This document shows, in pieces, positions 33,610-42,341 of a stretch of DNA of 64,000 nt. The notes beneath the pieces are model-generated. The model was not told where the DNA came from, searched no databases, and saw nothing but the letters and a program-made list of their open reading frames with translations. Source of the DNA: Paenibacillus curdlanolyticus YK9. Its GTDB lineage: Bacteria > Bacillota > Bacilli > Paenibacillales > Paenibacillaceae. Each line of letters opens with the position of its first letter. The first letter of the stretch is position 1. The position numbers and the translations under genes were made by a program. The DNA is taken from contig NZ_AEDD01000016.1 in assembly GCF_000179615.1 (NCBI RefSeq), positions 1 through 64,000 of the forward strand, written 5' to 3'.

Positions 33610-34752
33610 GTGATCATTGGAATTCCGAAGGAAATTAAAAATAATGAAAACCGAGTCGGACTTACGCCAGCAGCTGTCTCGGAATTCGTTCGTACGGGGC
33701 ACGAGGTGCTGGTTGAAACGGAAGCAGGCGTTGGAAGCGGATTTTCCGATTTCGATTACAAGGAAGCAGGGGCCGTAATCGTGCCTGATGCGGCAGTCGC
33801 ATGGTCAGCCGAGATGGTGATCAAGGTAAAGGAGCCGCTGCCTTCCGAATATGCCTATTTTCGTCCAGATCTGATCTTGTATGCGTATCTTCATCTCGCG
33901 TCTGAGCCAGAATTAACAAGGCATCTGCTCGAGCGCAAAGTAGTCGGAATCGGCTATGAGACGATTCAATCGGAAGATGGCGGGCTGCCGCTCCTGCTGC
34001 CGATGAGCGAGGTAGCGGGACGGATGGCGGTTCAGATCGGAGCGGGCTTGCTAGAGAAATCGCGTGGAGGCAAAGGTGTGCTGCTGGGCGGCGTACCGGG
34101 CGTTCAGCCAGCCGAGGTCGTCATCCTTGGAGGTGGCGTTGTCGGGACCAATGCAGCCAAAATGGCGGTTGGATTAGGTGCGAATGTGACGATTTTCGAT
34201 GTCAATCCGGACCGCCTAAGATGGCTGGATAATCGTTTTGATGGGCGCGTCCATACGCGAGTATCGCATAGCAGCTACATTGCCGAAGCAGTCCGAAGGG
34301 CGGACTTGCTCATTGGAGCCGTTCTTATTCCAGGCGCCAGAGCGCCGCGTCTCGTAACGCAAGAGATGGTGATGTCTATGTCGGCAGGCTCCGTTGTCGT
34401 CGATGTCGCGATCGATCAAGGAGGGTCCATCGAGACGATTGACCATATCACGAGTCACAGCGATCCGACCTACATCCGGCACGGCGTCATCCATTATGCC
34501 GTTCCTAATATGCCAGGCGCCGTACCGCGCACCTCGACGATCGCGCTAACGAATGCGACGTTGACTTACGGCTTGCAAATTGCAGCCAAAGGATATAAAC
34601 AAGCTGCGAAGGAAAGCAGGCCGTTGTCCAAAGGCATTAATACAGCAGAAGGAAGAGTGACGTACAAGGCGGTTGCAGAAGCCCACTCGCTTGAATTTAC
34701 GCCAGTTTACGAAATATTAGATGACAGCCTCATAAGGGTCAAATTCATGTAG
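33610..34752 (+). CDS. ald: Alanine dehydrogenase
   Basis: Cytoplasmic NAD-dependent enzyme of 380 residues (family about 370-378) interconverting alanine and pyruvate plus ammonia. Clear signatures: [17 protein letters not shown] at the start, [13 protein letters not shown], the substrate-site LHLASEPEL, and the NAD-binding [26 protein letters not shown]. The GTG start has AGAGGGGG 8 bases upstream. It follows aspartokinase by 45 bases and is the last gene of the run; its 3' end overlaps the convergent permease by 8 bases. It may supply alanine or pyruvate to the pathway, or be an ordinary catabolic enzyme. Confidence 0.93.
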   Translation: MIIGIPKEIKNNENRVGLTPAAVSEFVRTGHEVLVETEAGVGSGFSDFDYKEAGAVIVPDAAVAWSAEMVIKVKEPLPSEYAYFRPDLILYAYLHLASEPELTRHLLERKVVGIGYETIQSEDGGLPLLLPMSEVAGRMAVQIGAGLLEKSRGGKGVLLGGVPGVQPAEVVILGGGVVGTNAAKMAVGLGANVTIFDVNPDRLRWLDNRFDGRVHTRVSHSSYIAEAVRRADLLIGAVLIPGARAPRLVTQEMVMSMSAGSVVVDVAIDQGGSIETIDHITSHSDPTYIRHGVIHYAVPNMPGAVPRTSTIALTNATLTYGLQIAAKGYKQAAKESRPLSKGINTAEGRVTYKAVAEAHSLEFTPVYEILDDSLIRVKFM

Positions 34753-36094
34753 GCTGTTTTGAGGAGACGGGAGCCCCCATAAGTGCTTTCGTCTCATATT
34801 TCTCCCAACGCACGACGTTTTCTAAGACGATAACCATCATTACCCCAATGACCAGCCCGTTCGAAAGAATCGGCATCAGCAATGGCGGGAATTCAGTAAA
34901 CGCCGAGCTTGGGATGTTCATGATGCTAATTCCCGTCAGCACGGGGAGTGCAATGCGATAGATCGTTTTGGCATTGAATGCAGTGCCTTGAATCGTGCGG
35001 AAGGCTGTTCCGAACATTTGAAGGTAAGCGACGAACAAGACGGCGCTTCCTACAGACATGGGGAGTTGGACCAACCAACCGCTTAAGACAGGGAATGCCC
35101 CGATCACAATGAATAAGGCTGCGCCTACGAATAATGCCGCGCGACGCAGCACTTTCGTATTTTCAAGAAAGCCGATAGAGGAAGCAAACGTCCCGAAAGG
35201 AATAAGGCCAAAGCATGCGCCAATAATCGAGAAGCCATTCGTAAACAGCACAGAACGAATGTATTGATGCTTGGCTGCTTCGCGCTGGAAAAGCTTGCTT
35301 GCCGCCGTCAAACTTGTAATCGTATTCGTCATGTTCACGAGCCCAGCAAGTAATCCGACAAGTAGAATGCCAGGCTCCCAACCGGGCGTTCCCCAAGGCA
35401 TCCATTCCCAAATCCGCGCAGTTCCAGCTCCTGTTGTTTCTATTCTGCTGTCAGTCCCGAATATCGCAGCGAAAGCAGCCCATCCTGCACCGATCCCAAT
35501 TAATAATGAAAATTGCCCCAACTTCCCTTTTCCTCGCAAATGCACGATTGCAACGACTGCCATGATGCATAATGACAGACCGGCAATCTGCAGATCCCAT
35601 TTGCCCTGCTGATCATATCCGATCATGCCCTTGAAAAAGGTGTTCGCAAGCTGGAAGGTGAGCAGCAGCAGGAATACCCCCATGACAATCGGCGAAAATA
35701 TACGTTTTAATACGGTAATGAATCCGCATAACGCCAAGACGATGACGAGCATGCTGGACAAGAGAAAGCCGCCCATTAGGCTGGCTGCAACTGTGCCCGC
35801 ATCCATGCCCATCGCGGGAGCGGAGGCGGTGATGCTAAGCACAAGCCCCCACCAAACGCCAGCCGGTCCGTCCATTAGCGCATACCGATGCCCCCACACA
35901 ATCTGAACGATACATAGCAGTCCGGTCAAAATAAACGAGCGCTGCATCGAGGCTGCGATGTCACCGGGTTCCAGCCCGAGTGCATGGCCGATCGAGAGCG
36001 GTACCATGACTGTATTTGTAAATAAAAAGAAAAGCCACTGCACGCCTGCCAGCAGCATGTTTAACGCATTTTTCGTTTGAAGCGACGTAGTCAT
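34745..36094 (-). CDS. Nucleobase permease, uracil/xanthine (NCS2) family
   Basis: Integral membrane importer of 449 residues with about 12-14 helices. The NCS2 core is recognisable in the helix 8-10 region ([44 protein letters not shown]) and in [17 protein letters not shown]. The ATG at 36094 has GGGAG 7 bases upstream; 11 further residues upstream have no site. It is divergent from the LysR gene, which probably regulates it. The purine or pyrimidine carried cannot be decided by eye. Confidence 0.9.
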   Translation of the reverse strand: MTTSLQTKNALNMLLAGVQWLFFLFTNTVMVPLSIGHALGLEPGDIAASMQRSFILTGLLCIVQIVWGHRYALMDGPAGVWWGLVLSITASAPAMGMDAGTVAASLMGGFLLSSMLVIVLALCGFITVLKRIFSPIVMGVFLLLLTFQLANTFFKGMIGYDQQGKWDLQIAGLSLCIMAVVAIVHLRGKGKLGQFSLLIGIGAGWAAFAAIFGTDSRIETTGAGTARIWEWMPWGTPGWEPGILLVGLLAGLVNMTNTITSLTAASKLFQREAAKHQYIRSVLFTNGFSIIGACFGLIPFGTFASSIGFLENTKVLRRAALFVGAALFIVIGAFPVLSGWLVQLPMSVGSAVLFVAYLQMFGTAFRTIQGTAFNAKTIYRIALPVLTGISIMNIPSSAFTEFPPLLMPILSNGLVIGVMMVIVLENVVRWEKYETKALMGAPVSSKQPT

Positions 36095-36249
36095 TCTTAC
36101 TCCCAGCTTTCCACATGAAGTCTGCATTCCGTATACGAATGCCAGCGGAATGCTTCAACTATGGTATCATGGGGATAAACTATATGGATAATATCAATTA
36201 AATTGCTTTCCTATATGAAAATCGAATACCAAGTTGGAGCGATATCGAT

Positions 36250-37149
36250 ATGGATTTGAAACAGCTGCGTTATTTCATCGCGTTGGCAGAGGAGCTGCAA
36301 GTCACGGCCGCTGCGCAAAAGCTGCATATGTCACAGCCCCCGCTTAGTCAGCAGCTTAAATTAATGGAAGCCGAGCTTGGCGTCCCGTTATTTAATCGGA
36401 ATGGCCGCAGTCTCGAATTAACGGCATCGGGCAAGACGCTGTATGAGCATGCGCTGACGATCACGCGGTTAATGGAGGAAGCGAAAGCTGAAATTCAGGA
36501 ATCGGGACAAGGCCTGAGAGGGAAGCTATCCATTGGCATTAATACGTTGTCGGATGAGCGGCTGCCGGAAGCGTTAAGCGCTTTTCGTCGATTGTATCCG
36601 AACGTCACGTTCAAAATTCAACAGAATGAAACGAACCTGCTGACCAAAATGATTAAGGAACATACATTAGACCTTGCCATCGTGAGGCTTCCCATCGCGC
36701 TGGACGAGTTTGTTTATGTTAATTTGGGAGCGGAGCCATTGTACTTCGTAACCTGCGAAGAGCGAATAGGCGGTGACGGAGAGAAGGAACAGATCACCTA
36801 TGATCAAATTGCTCAGTATCCATTAGTGCTGCCAAGCACGGAAGGTCTTGGCTTGTACCATTTATTGTTGGATCAGTTCCATGCCAGAGGGTTGTCGCCT
36901 GCAATAGTCGGAGAGTGCTCGGATATCGGCATGCTGATGGAGCTAGTTTCCTCCGGATTCGGATCGACCATTCTCCCGAGAACTTCACTGCAGCGGAACC
37001 GTGGCCATCAGCTTCAGGCTTATCGAATCGAAGGACCGCATGCATCCTCAAGCTCCGCGATGATCTGGCTGAAGCAACATTACTTAAGCAAAGCGGCGCA
37101 GAAGCTGATCGAATTAGTTGAACAGCATACAAAATCTGCCGATCCGTAG
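36250..37149 (+). CDS. LysR-family transcription regulator
   Basis: Cytoplasmic regulator of 299 residues. The N-terminal winged helix (about 1-60) has LRYFIALAEELQVTAAAQKLHMSQPPLSQQLKLMEAELG, typical of the CynR/CatR-like branch; the rest is a periplasmic-binding-like effector domain. GGAGCG lies 9-10 bases before the ATG. It is divergent from the NCS2 permease across a 155-base AT-rich gap, the usual arrangement for a LysR protein controlling the neighbouring gene. Confidence 0.92.
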   Translation: MDLKQLRYFIALAEELQVTAAAQKLHMSQPPLSQQLKLMEAELGVPLFNRNGRSLELTASGKTLYEHALTITRLMEEAKAEIQESGQGLRGKLSIGINTLSDERLPEALSAFRRLYPNVTFKIQQNETNLLTKMIKEHTLDLAIVRLPIALDEFVYVNLGAEPLYFVTCEERIGGDGEKEQITYDQIAQYPLVLPSTEGLGLYHLLLDQFHARGLSPAIVGECSDIGMLMELVSSGFGSTILPRTSLQRNRGHQLQAYRIEGPHASSSSAMIWLKQHYLSKAAQKLIELVEQHTKSADP

Positions 37150-37272
37150 TTTCAAATGGGAGACGGAGTCCAATGCCATCTAGGGGGATTTTTCTCTTCT
37201 AACCAAATGTAAATAATAGAAAATTACCCATTGATATTCAGTGAAATGGAATTTATATTATTCATTAAAGAG

Positions 37273-37313
37273 AGTTGAAATCGATTTCAACTACAATTGT
37301 GTAAGCGGTTTCG
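37273..37313 (+). promoter_or_regulatory. 20-base palindromic operator and cre-like site before the GH5 gene
   Basis: 37273-37292 is a perfect palindrome with half-site AGTTGAAATC. Eight bases later, 37300-37313 reads TGTAAGCGGTTTCG, matching the CcpA cre consensus TGWAANCGNTNWCA except the last base. Both lie 110-150 bases before the GH5 start codon. A LacI-type or similar repressor plus carbon catabolite control is plausible. The 274-base gap holds no gene. Confidence 0.55.
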
Positions 37314-37423
37314 TTCTCTGCATTTCTAGTGAACTAGCTTCAAGGCAGCTGGAGGTGATGCAAACATTGGCATAATGGCATGCTAAATCTAGTAATGCTT
37401 TTTAAACCAAAGGAGGAGAATGA

Positions 37424-39037
37424 ATGAAACAATCAAAACTGCTGGCGATGGTGTTAATGGCGAGCATGGTGTTTGGCTTGCTCGGCGCCGTAGGCGTAGG
37501 CAAGGCGAGCGCAGCGCCAATTGGTCCAAGCGATTTTCTGAAAACAAGCGGAAAGCAGATCAAAAATAATTACGGGTCCGGCAGCACGGTAAGCCTGCAT
37601 GGCACGAACCTGGGCGGCTGGCTCATGGAGGAGAACTGGATGTCCCCGCTTGGGGGCAAGGACGAATGGACCGTTCGCGGCACGCTGCTTAGCCGGTTCG
37701 GTGCTGGGACGACGGACAGCATCAAGTCCGCCTACCAAGATGTGTGGATTCAAGCAAGCGATCTGGATACGATCAAAAACATGGGTCTGAACTTCATTCG
37801 CGTTCCGATCTACTGGGAAAATATGATGAACCGCGACGGCACGATGAAATCCGACGCTTATTCCTTTGCGAAGCTGGACTGGCTCGTGGCGAGTGCCCAA
37901 TCGCGTGGACTCTATGTGCTGCTTGATCTGCACGGCACGCCTGGCAATCTGAATGGCTGGCAGAGCAGCGGACGCGAGGGCGTCAACGAGCTTTGGTCTA
38001 ATACGACGTATCAGAACTGGACCGTACAGATTTGGCAGCGTCTCGCCACCCATTTCAAGGATAATCCGACCATCGCGGGCTACGACCTGTTGAACGAGCC
38101 TGTCAGCAACAACAGCAGCCTTTCCATTAGCCAAATGTACGATCGCCTGTACAAAGCAGTGCGCGCTATCGATCCGGATCATATGATCTATGTGGAAGCA
38201 TTCGGCTACTGGAACAACATCGTATCGCCTTCCACCTATGGCTGGACGAACGTCGTCTATGAAGTGCATAGCTATGATTGGAACGATACGAACTACACGA
38301 GCCAGTCGAACAGCATCAATCAATGGTTCACGGATATGATTTGGCATCAAAACAATTGGAACGTGCCTGTGTACACGGGTGAATTTACACTGTTTACGCA
38401 TAATGATTTGTGGGAGAAGTGGCTTTCCGGCTTGGATGCGCTCGATGTGTCTTGGACCAACTGGAGCTACAAGGTAACGAGCGGCGGCAACTGGGGATTG
38501 TACCAGAACAATACGAATCCATACCCGGATGTAAACAACGACAGCGTCGCGACGATCCAATCGAAGCTGACGAAGTTCTCGACGAACTACTTCCAGCCGA
38601 ACACGGCACTCATTAATATTGTTAAAGCTTACGCGAAGCTGAATGCGCCATCCAGCCTGCAAGCGAAAGCGAACAACCAGTACGTTACGGCAGAAAATAA
38701 CGGCGCTGCGCCGCTTGTTGCGAACCGTACGGCTGTTGGCACTTGGGAGAAATTCATCATGGTGACGAATGCCGACGGCACAGTATCGTTCCTTTCGCTC
38801 GCAAACAACAAATATGTAAGCGCTGATTTGAACAACAACGGTCGTTTGATCGCGCAGGCGCAGGGCATTGCAGCGTGGGAGAAATTCAGAAAGTTTACGA
38901 ATGCAGATGGTACGCTGTCGTTCCAATCGGTGGCGAACAACCTGTACGTAAGTGCCGATCTGAACGTTAATATGCTTATCGCCAACCGGACGAGCATCAG
39001 CGGCTGGGAAGCATTCGTTGTCAGCTCTGCTCCGTAA
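37424..39037 (+). CDS. Secreted GH5 beta-1,3-glucanase-like enzyme with beta-trefoil tail
   Basis: Exported hydrolase of 537 residues. Signal peptide (about 1-30, ending ASAAP), GH5 domain (about 55-405) opening GTNLGGWLMEENWMSP, which recalls fungal exo-beta-1,3-glucanases (GH5_9). The acid/base is Glu225 in LLNEP and the nucleophile Glu320 in YTGEF. The C-terminus (about 408-535) is three repeats of some 42 residues (ANNxYVxAxxN ... WEKFxxxTNADGTxSF), a fascin-like beta-trefoil probably for glycan binding. AAGGAGGAG precedes the ATG. A palindromic operator and cre-like site lie upstream and a terminator downstream, so it is a single-gene unit. With the GH16 enzyme it suggests use of, or attack on, fungal beta-1,3-glucan. 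Confidence 0.92.
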   Translation: MKQSKLLAMVLMASMVFGLLGAVGVGKASAAPIGPSDFLKTSGKQIKNNYGSGSTVSLHGTNLGGWLMEENWMSPLGGKDEWTVRGTLLSRFGAGTTDSIKSAYQDVWIQASDLDTIKNMGLNFIRVPIYWENMMNRDGTMKSDAYSFAKLDWLVASAQSRGLYVLLDLHGTPGNLNGWQSSGREGVNELWSNTTYQNWTVQIWQRLATHFKDNPTIAGYDLLNEPVSNNSSLSISQMYDRLYKAVRAIDPDHMIYVEAFGYWNNIVSPSTYGWTNVVYEVHSYDWNDTNYTSQSNSINQWFTDMIWHQNNWNVPVYTGEFTLFTHNDLWEKWLSGLDALDVSWTNWSYKVTSGGNWGLYQNNTNPYPDVNNDSVATIQSKLTKFSTNYFQPNTALINIVKAYAKLNAPSSLQAKANNQYVTAENNGAAPLVANRTAVGTWEKFIMVTNADGTVSFLSLANNKYVSADLNNNGRLIAQAQGIAAWEKFRKFTNADGTLSFQSVANNLYVSADLNVNMLIANRTSISGWEAFVVSSAP

Positions 39038-39062
39038 GGTGATCCTTGTTAGATCATGCGAA

Positions 39063-39099
39063 GAAAAGGCTGCTTGTTCATCGGCAGCCTTTCTTTTGT
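39063..39099 (+). terminator. Rho-independent terminator after the GH5 gene
   Basis: AAAGGCTGC and GCAGCCTTT arms around a 10-base loop, followed by CTTTTGTTTG. It begins about 25 bases after the stop codon. Confidence 0.85.
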
Positions 39100-39175
39100 T
39101 TGTAAGATAATGGATCGGGTTAAGTCAGATACATAGCAGCTGCTAGATTTTACATAAAGGGGGTCATCATCATAC

Positions 39176-39949
39176 ATGTCCTATAAAATCATCTTTTTCG
39201 ACGTTGATGGTACGCTCACGCATGCCATCGACGGCACCATCGCACAAAGCACCAAAGAGGCTATACATAAGTTGATTCGTTCTGGTATGAGAGTCGTCGC
39301 CGCAACGGGTCGACCTTTATCGATGTGCGAAGAGCTGAAGGAGCTAGGGATCGAGACGTTCATTACAGCCAATGGCGGCTACGTCAAGCATCGCGATAAA
39401 GCCATTCATAAAGTAACGATAGAATCACAGATTGTTCGAGAGGTCGCAGCATTTGCCCAAACGAATAATCACGGGCTTTCCTTCTATACTGAGAGCTATT
39501 GGATGAACGGTGTGCAAGATGGCAGCATCAGAAGAGCGCTGCAGGAAACCTTAGCACTTCGTGAATATCCTGCTGTACACGAAAATATTTGCTCACAAGA
39601 AATTTATTTAATGTGCTTGTTTGCTGCAGATGAGAGGGTGGAATCGTATATGCGAAAGTTTCCAAACCTCATTTTCCATCCATGGCATCCTTACGTATGC
39701 AGCATCTTACAGGAGGAGGTTTCGAAATCGGCAGCGATTTATCAAGTGCTCCAGTACTTTGGGTTGGATCGTTCCGAAGCGGTTGCGTTTGGCGACGGCG
39801 ACAATGATATCGATATGCTGGAATACGTCGGCCTTGGCATTGCGATGGGAAATGGCAGCGAGAAGGCCAAGCGGGCAGCCAATTTTATAACATATAAGTC
39901 TAATGAAGACGGAATCGCATTCGCTCTGCACAAGTATGGAATTATCTAA
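39176..39949 (+). CDS. HAD-superfamily phosphatase (Cof/YidA type)
   Basis: Cytoplasmic hydrolase of 257 residues, class IIB. Motif I is FFDVDGTL with the nucleophilic Asp, motif II ATGRP, and motif IV FGDGDNDIDML with the following GxGIAMGNGSEKAK segment; a C2-type cap lies between. Such enzymes dephosphorylate sugar phosphates or flavin-related compounds, with broad specificity. AAAGGGGG stands 11 bases before the ATG. It is a single gene between the GH5 terminator and a gene-poor stretch. Confidence 0.92.
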   Translation: MSYKIIFFDVDGTLTHAIDGTIAQSTKEAIHKLIRSGMRVVAATGRPLSMCEELKELGIETFITANGGYVKHRDKAIHKVTIESQIVREVAAFAQTNNHGLSFYTESYWMNGVQDGSIRRALQETLALREYPAVHENICSQEIYLMCLFAADERVESYMRKFPNLIFHPWHPYVCSILQEEVSKSAAIYQVLQYFGLDRSEAVAFGDGDNDIDMLEYVGLGIAMGNGSEKAKRAANFITYKSNEDGIAFALHKYGII

Positions 39950-40336
39950 ATGCTCTGCGAATCCGCCAGCCCTGCAAAATATGTGATTACGAAAAATTAA
40001 TGTTTTATTAAATTTTAATTAATTGCAATTTAACAAAAATAAACAGAATTTTATAAAGGTCTTTACGAACGGAAGGAGCGGATCCAGGATGAATTTGTAG
40101 ATTAATTGGGTTGAACAAACGTTTTCATCTAGTTAATTCTTCGAGATAAGATCGAAGGGGAGCGTTGTTGCAATCGCTTAGCAGTATGAATTTTTTGTTA
40201 ATGCTAATTCGTATATTTACTAAATCTAAATGAAAAATATGGAAATGTGAGTGTAGACCCAACTTGAGGTTGACGATGGATGCGCATGCCTGGAACATGT
40301 TTGCGTGTGCTGTTTTGAGGAGGAGGTTTTAGGGAG
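39950..40336 (+). other. Gene-poor AT-rich stretch with two tiny ORFs
   Basis: No ordinary gene is present. Two very short frames have ribosome-like sites: 40165-40233 (22 codons, TTG start after AAGGGGAG, hydrophobic middle) and 40276-40332 (18 codons, ATG after TTGAGG, product MDAHAWNMFACAVLRRRF), the latter ending 4 bases before a terminator stem. Either could be a small peptide or chance. No riboswitch was recognised. Confidence 0.3.
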
Positions 40337-40366
40337 ACGACCAGAGCCAAGCTCTGGTCGTTTTTC
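40337..40366. terminator. Bidirectional terminator before the BtrH-like gene end
   Basis: ACGACCAGAGC (40337-40347) and GCTCTGGTCGT (40351-40361) pair exactly around a 3-base loop, with T-run on the plus strand and weaker one on the minus strand. It lies 11 bases beyond the stop of the minus-strand gene. Confidence 0.85.
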
Positions 40367-40377
40367 TTCGTACAAGC

Positions 40378-41943
40378 TTATTTCCAGAGGGAAATAGCGA
40401 ATACATGCAAGTTCGGTATCGTTGGCAGCACGAGCTGAATAGCGGTTGAGCCTGAACGGGATAATGGCGCTTCGTTTGCAAACAGGTAGACGGTGTTCTC
40501 GGTTTTACCTTCGGAATTTCGGATCAGGTCGGCTGTCCAAGCGACCTTTTCCCCTGCAATCGGATAATGACTCCACCAATCCGCGAATCCAAGTTGGAGC
40601 TGCTCGCTTGTTCCGTCCGCATATTCGATCGTGAATGCATCGGCACTGCCTCCGAATTGACTGCTGGCAAGCACGGTAAGTCCTTGATATTGGTCCGGTG
40701 GAATCGGGATAGCTTGTCCATAGCAGACGGCGTTGTCGTAATCGTCAGCGTTACCGGTAGCTGGGAAGACGAAAGATAAATCTCCTACTCGCAGGATACC
40801 ATCTTCGGGCAAATGTTCCCGGCTATAGCTGTGACCGTCTCCATCGACATCGGCTGTTCCGAGGCCGTTATCGATGCCGCGAACGGTACATAAGCGACTG
40901 ATGTCGATGGGAACGACAAGCCGCGTTGAATCGCTGATTGACGACCCGGCAGCAACTAGTGCTTCGCAGGACTGCCCGTCTCCATCGAGAATGGCCAGCA
41001 CGCGCTGAAGAACTTGCACCTCTGTGTCTGTAGCATTCCGGATTTTGGTACCGAGGCTCGCCATTAGCTTTGCATCTCTACGTTCCGGAGGCATGAAGCT
41101 TATTTTGGCAAGCATGCCCCGTACTGTGCTCCATGGGTTGCTCAGGCGGCGAACATCTTCAATGCAAGCGTTAAGCTCTGAAACGCCGAACGTATTTGCG
41201 ACGTATTCCAGCATGTGGGTGTAGTTGATCCGATTCGTATGGAGGACGTTAAGCAAGATGAACATGGTACTGGCAATGAATCGGGAATCGCCTTCGGCTG
41301 CCTCATCCTCGAAGCAGATGTCGCCAATCTCATCTGCGAAGCGTTGAAAGTGATCCGGGGATGTGTTCAGATGCTCTCGAAGCAGCTGCCTAAGACGATC
41401 TAACGTCACTTCGCGGTCGAGCGCCCCGCCTGGCGAGGGTTCGATGGTCATGACGCCTAGCAGCCCGTTGCTGAACAGCTCCTTCGAAAGACGTAAATCT
41501 TTTTTCGAGAAATAAGGATCGACAATTAAATACTCTCCCGTAATGGAATCGATGCCAACGACGATCATGACATGAGATAAATAGTGGAATTTACCAAAAT
41601 TGCCATCCCAAGGAGAGTAGTAGGTGTCAAAGTTCAAGCAAACAGGATTTCCTTTACCGAGCTGCTCCTGAATAAGCGCAATGCTGTCGTCAGTCGATAT
41701 ATTCCGTGTTACATGAATTTCATAGCCATGGAATTGTCCAAGCAGCGTGAGCGAGTTGGAGACTCCGGTCTGCATTCGACTGCCAAAGGTGGCTCCCGGC
41801 TTGGGAGGTGCAAACTCGAATTTCAGAGCGTTCGCGTACATCAGCTTATAGCCTCTGTTGTACCAGCCCTCCATGGTCACGATTACATCGTCAAAGCAGT
41901 CTCCGCCAGCGCTCTTGACGGGTTCGACGTCAAGTACTTTCAT
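40378..41943 (-). CDS. BtrH-like cysteine-peptidase-fold protein with C-terminal beta domain
   Basis: A 521-residue cytoplasmic protein. The N-terminal 150 residues resemble the BtrH N-domain, a C39-like papain fold: Cys16 in GGDCFDDVIVT, His124 in LSHVMIVVGID and Asp in LIVDPYF could form the triad. BtrH in butirosin synthesis moves an acyl group from a carrier protein to the product. A helical middle (about 175-330) follows, then a beta-rich end (about 360-520: DGDGHSYSREHLPEDG, FTIEYADGTSEQLQLGFADWW) like sugar-binding tails of glycosidases. AGGAGG is 12 bases before the ATG, and an 8-codon frame (41930-41953) overlaps the start. It is divergent from the NRPS cluster, so it may load, transfer or trim a peptide in that pathway; this is inference. 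Confidence 0.65.
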   Translation of the reverse strand: MKVLDVEPVKSAGGDCFDDVIVTMEGWYNRGYKLMYANALKFEFAPPKPGATFGSRMQTGVSNSLTLLGQFHGYEIHVTRNISTDDSIALIQEQLGKGNPVCLNFDTYYSPWDGNFGKFHYLSHVMIVVGIDSITGEYLIVDPYFSKKDLRLSKELFSNGLLGVMTIEPSPGGALDREVTLDRLRQLLREHLNTSPDHFQRFADEIGDICFEDEAAEGDSRFIASTMFILLNVLHTNRINYTHMLEYVANTFGVSELNACIEDVRRLSNPWSTVRGMLAKISFMPPERRDAKLMASLGTKIRNATDTEVQVLQRVLAILDGDGQSCEALVAAGSSISDSTRLVVPIDISRLCTVRGIDNGLGTADVDGDGHSYSREHLPEDGILRVGDLSFVFPATGNADDYDNAVCYGQAIPIPPDQYQGLTVLASSQFGGSADAFTIEYADGTSEQLQLGFADWWSHYPIAGEKVAWTADLIRNSEGKTENTVYLFANEAPLSRSGSTAIQLVLPTIPNLHVFAISLWK

Positions 41944-42067
41944 CGTTCTTCATGACCTCCTCAGTAGTGCGAAGCTCGTCAAATGAGCTCCGTTATTCAT
42001 GGATATCTTAACGGAGAATCACATGGCTGTAAATGACTGCCTTGGATGAACTATACTAGAAAATTAC

Positions 42068-42097
42068 TTGACGGGTTCCAGAATCGGCAAGTATGAT
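42068..42097 (+). promoter_or_regulatory. Sigma-A promoter for the NRPS operon
   Basis: TTGACG at 42068-42073 and TATGAT at 42092-42097 with an 18-base spacer, each one or two bases from consensus. It would leave a leader of roughly 240 bases before the NRPS start at 42342. The 400-base gap 41944-42341 holds no gene. Confidence 0.6.
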
Positions 42098-42281
42098 AAA
42101 AGTCACATTCGGATAAACATGTGTGTTAATTCGGCATGAACCCCCATTATTACCTCAAGCTAGTGCAAGCGAAGACTTCTGTAAAAACCGTATTTTCGAC
42201 GAAAAATGCAATCTACTGCATCACGTGCGAACCTCATGAGACTTAATTCCCAACCACCACGAGCATCTTACCGACCTTTTG

Positions 42282-42297
42282 TTACAATCGATTTCAA
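42282..42297 (+). promoter_or_regulatory. Operator-like imperfect palindrome in the NRPS leader
   Basis: The 12 bases AATCGATTTCAA at 42286-42297 are identical to the centre and right arm of the GH5 operator palindrome at 37273-37292; the left arm differs at two positions. It lies 45 bases before the NRPS start, downstream of the promoter, where a repressor could block elongation. A similar sequence also occurs inside the NRPS coding region, so chance is possible. Confidence 0.3.
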
Positions 42298-42341
42298 AAA
42301 CCACATGAACGGATAACTATTACACGCTGGAGGGTTGCCAA

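Noticed and set aside
37454-38926. A 490-codon minus-strand frame inside the GH5 gene
   Set aside because: Antisense shadow of a GC-rich codon pattern; the plus strand encodes a full GH5 enzyme with signal peptide and catalytic residues.
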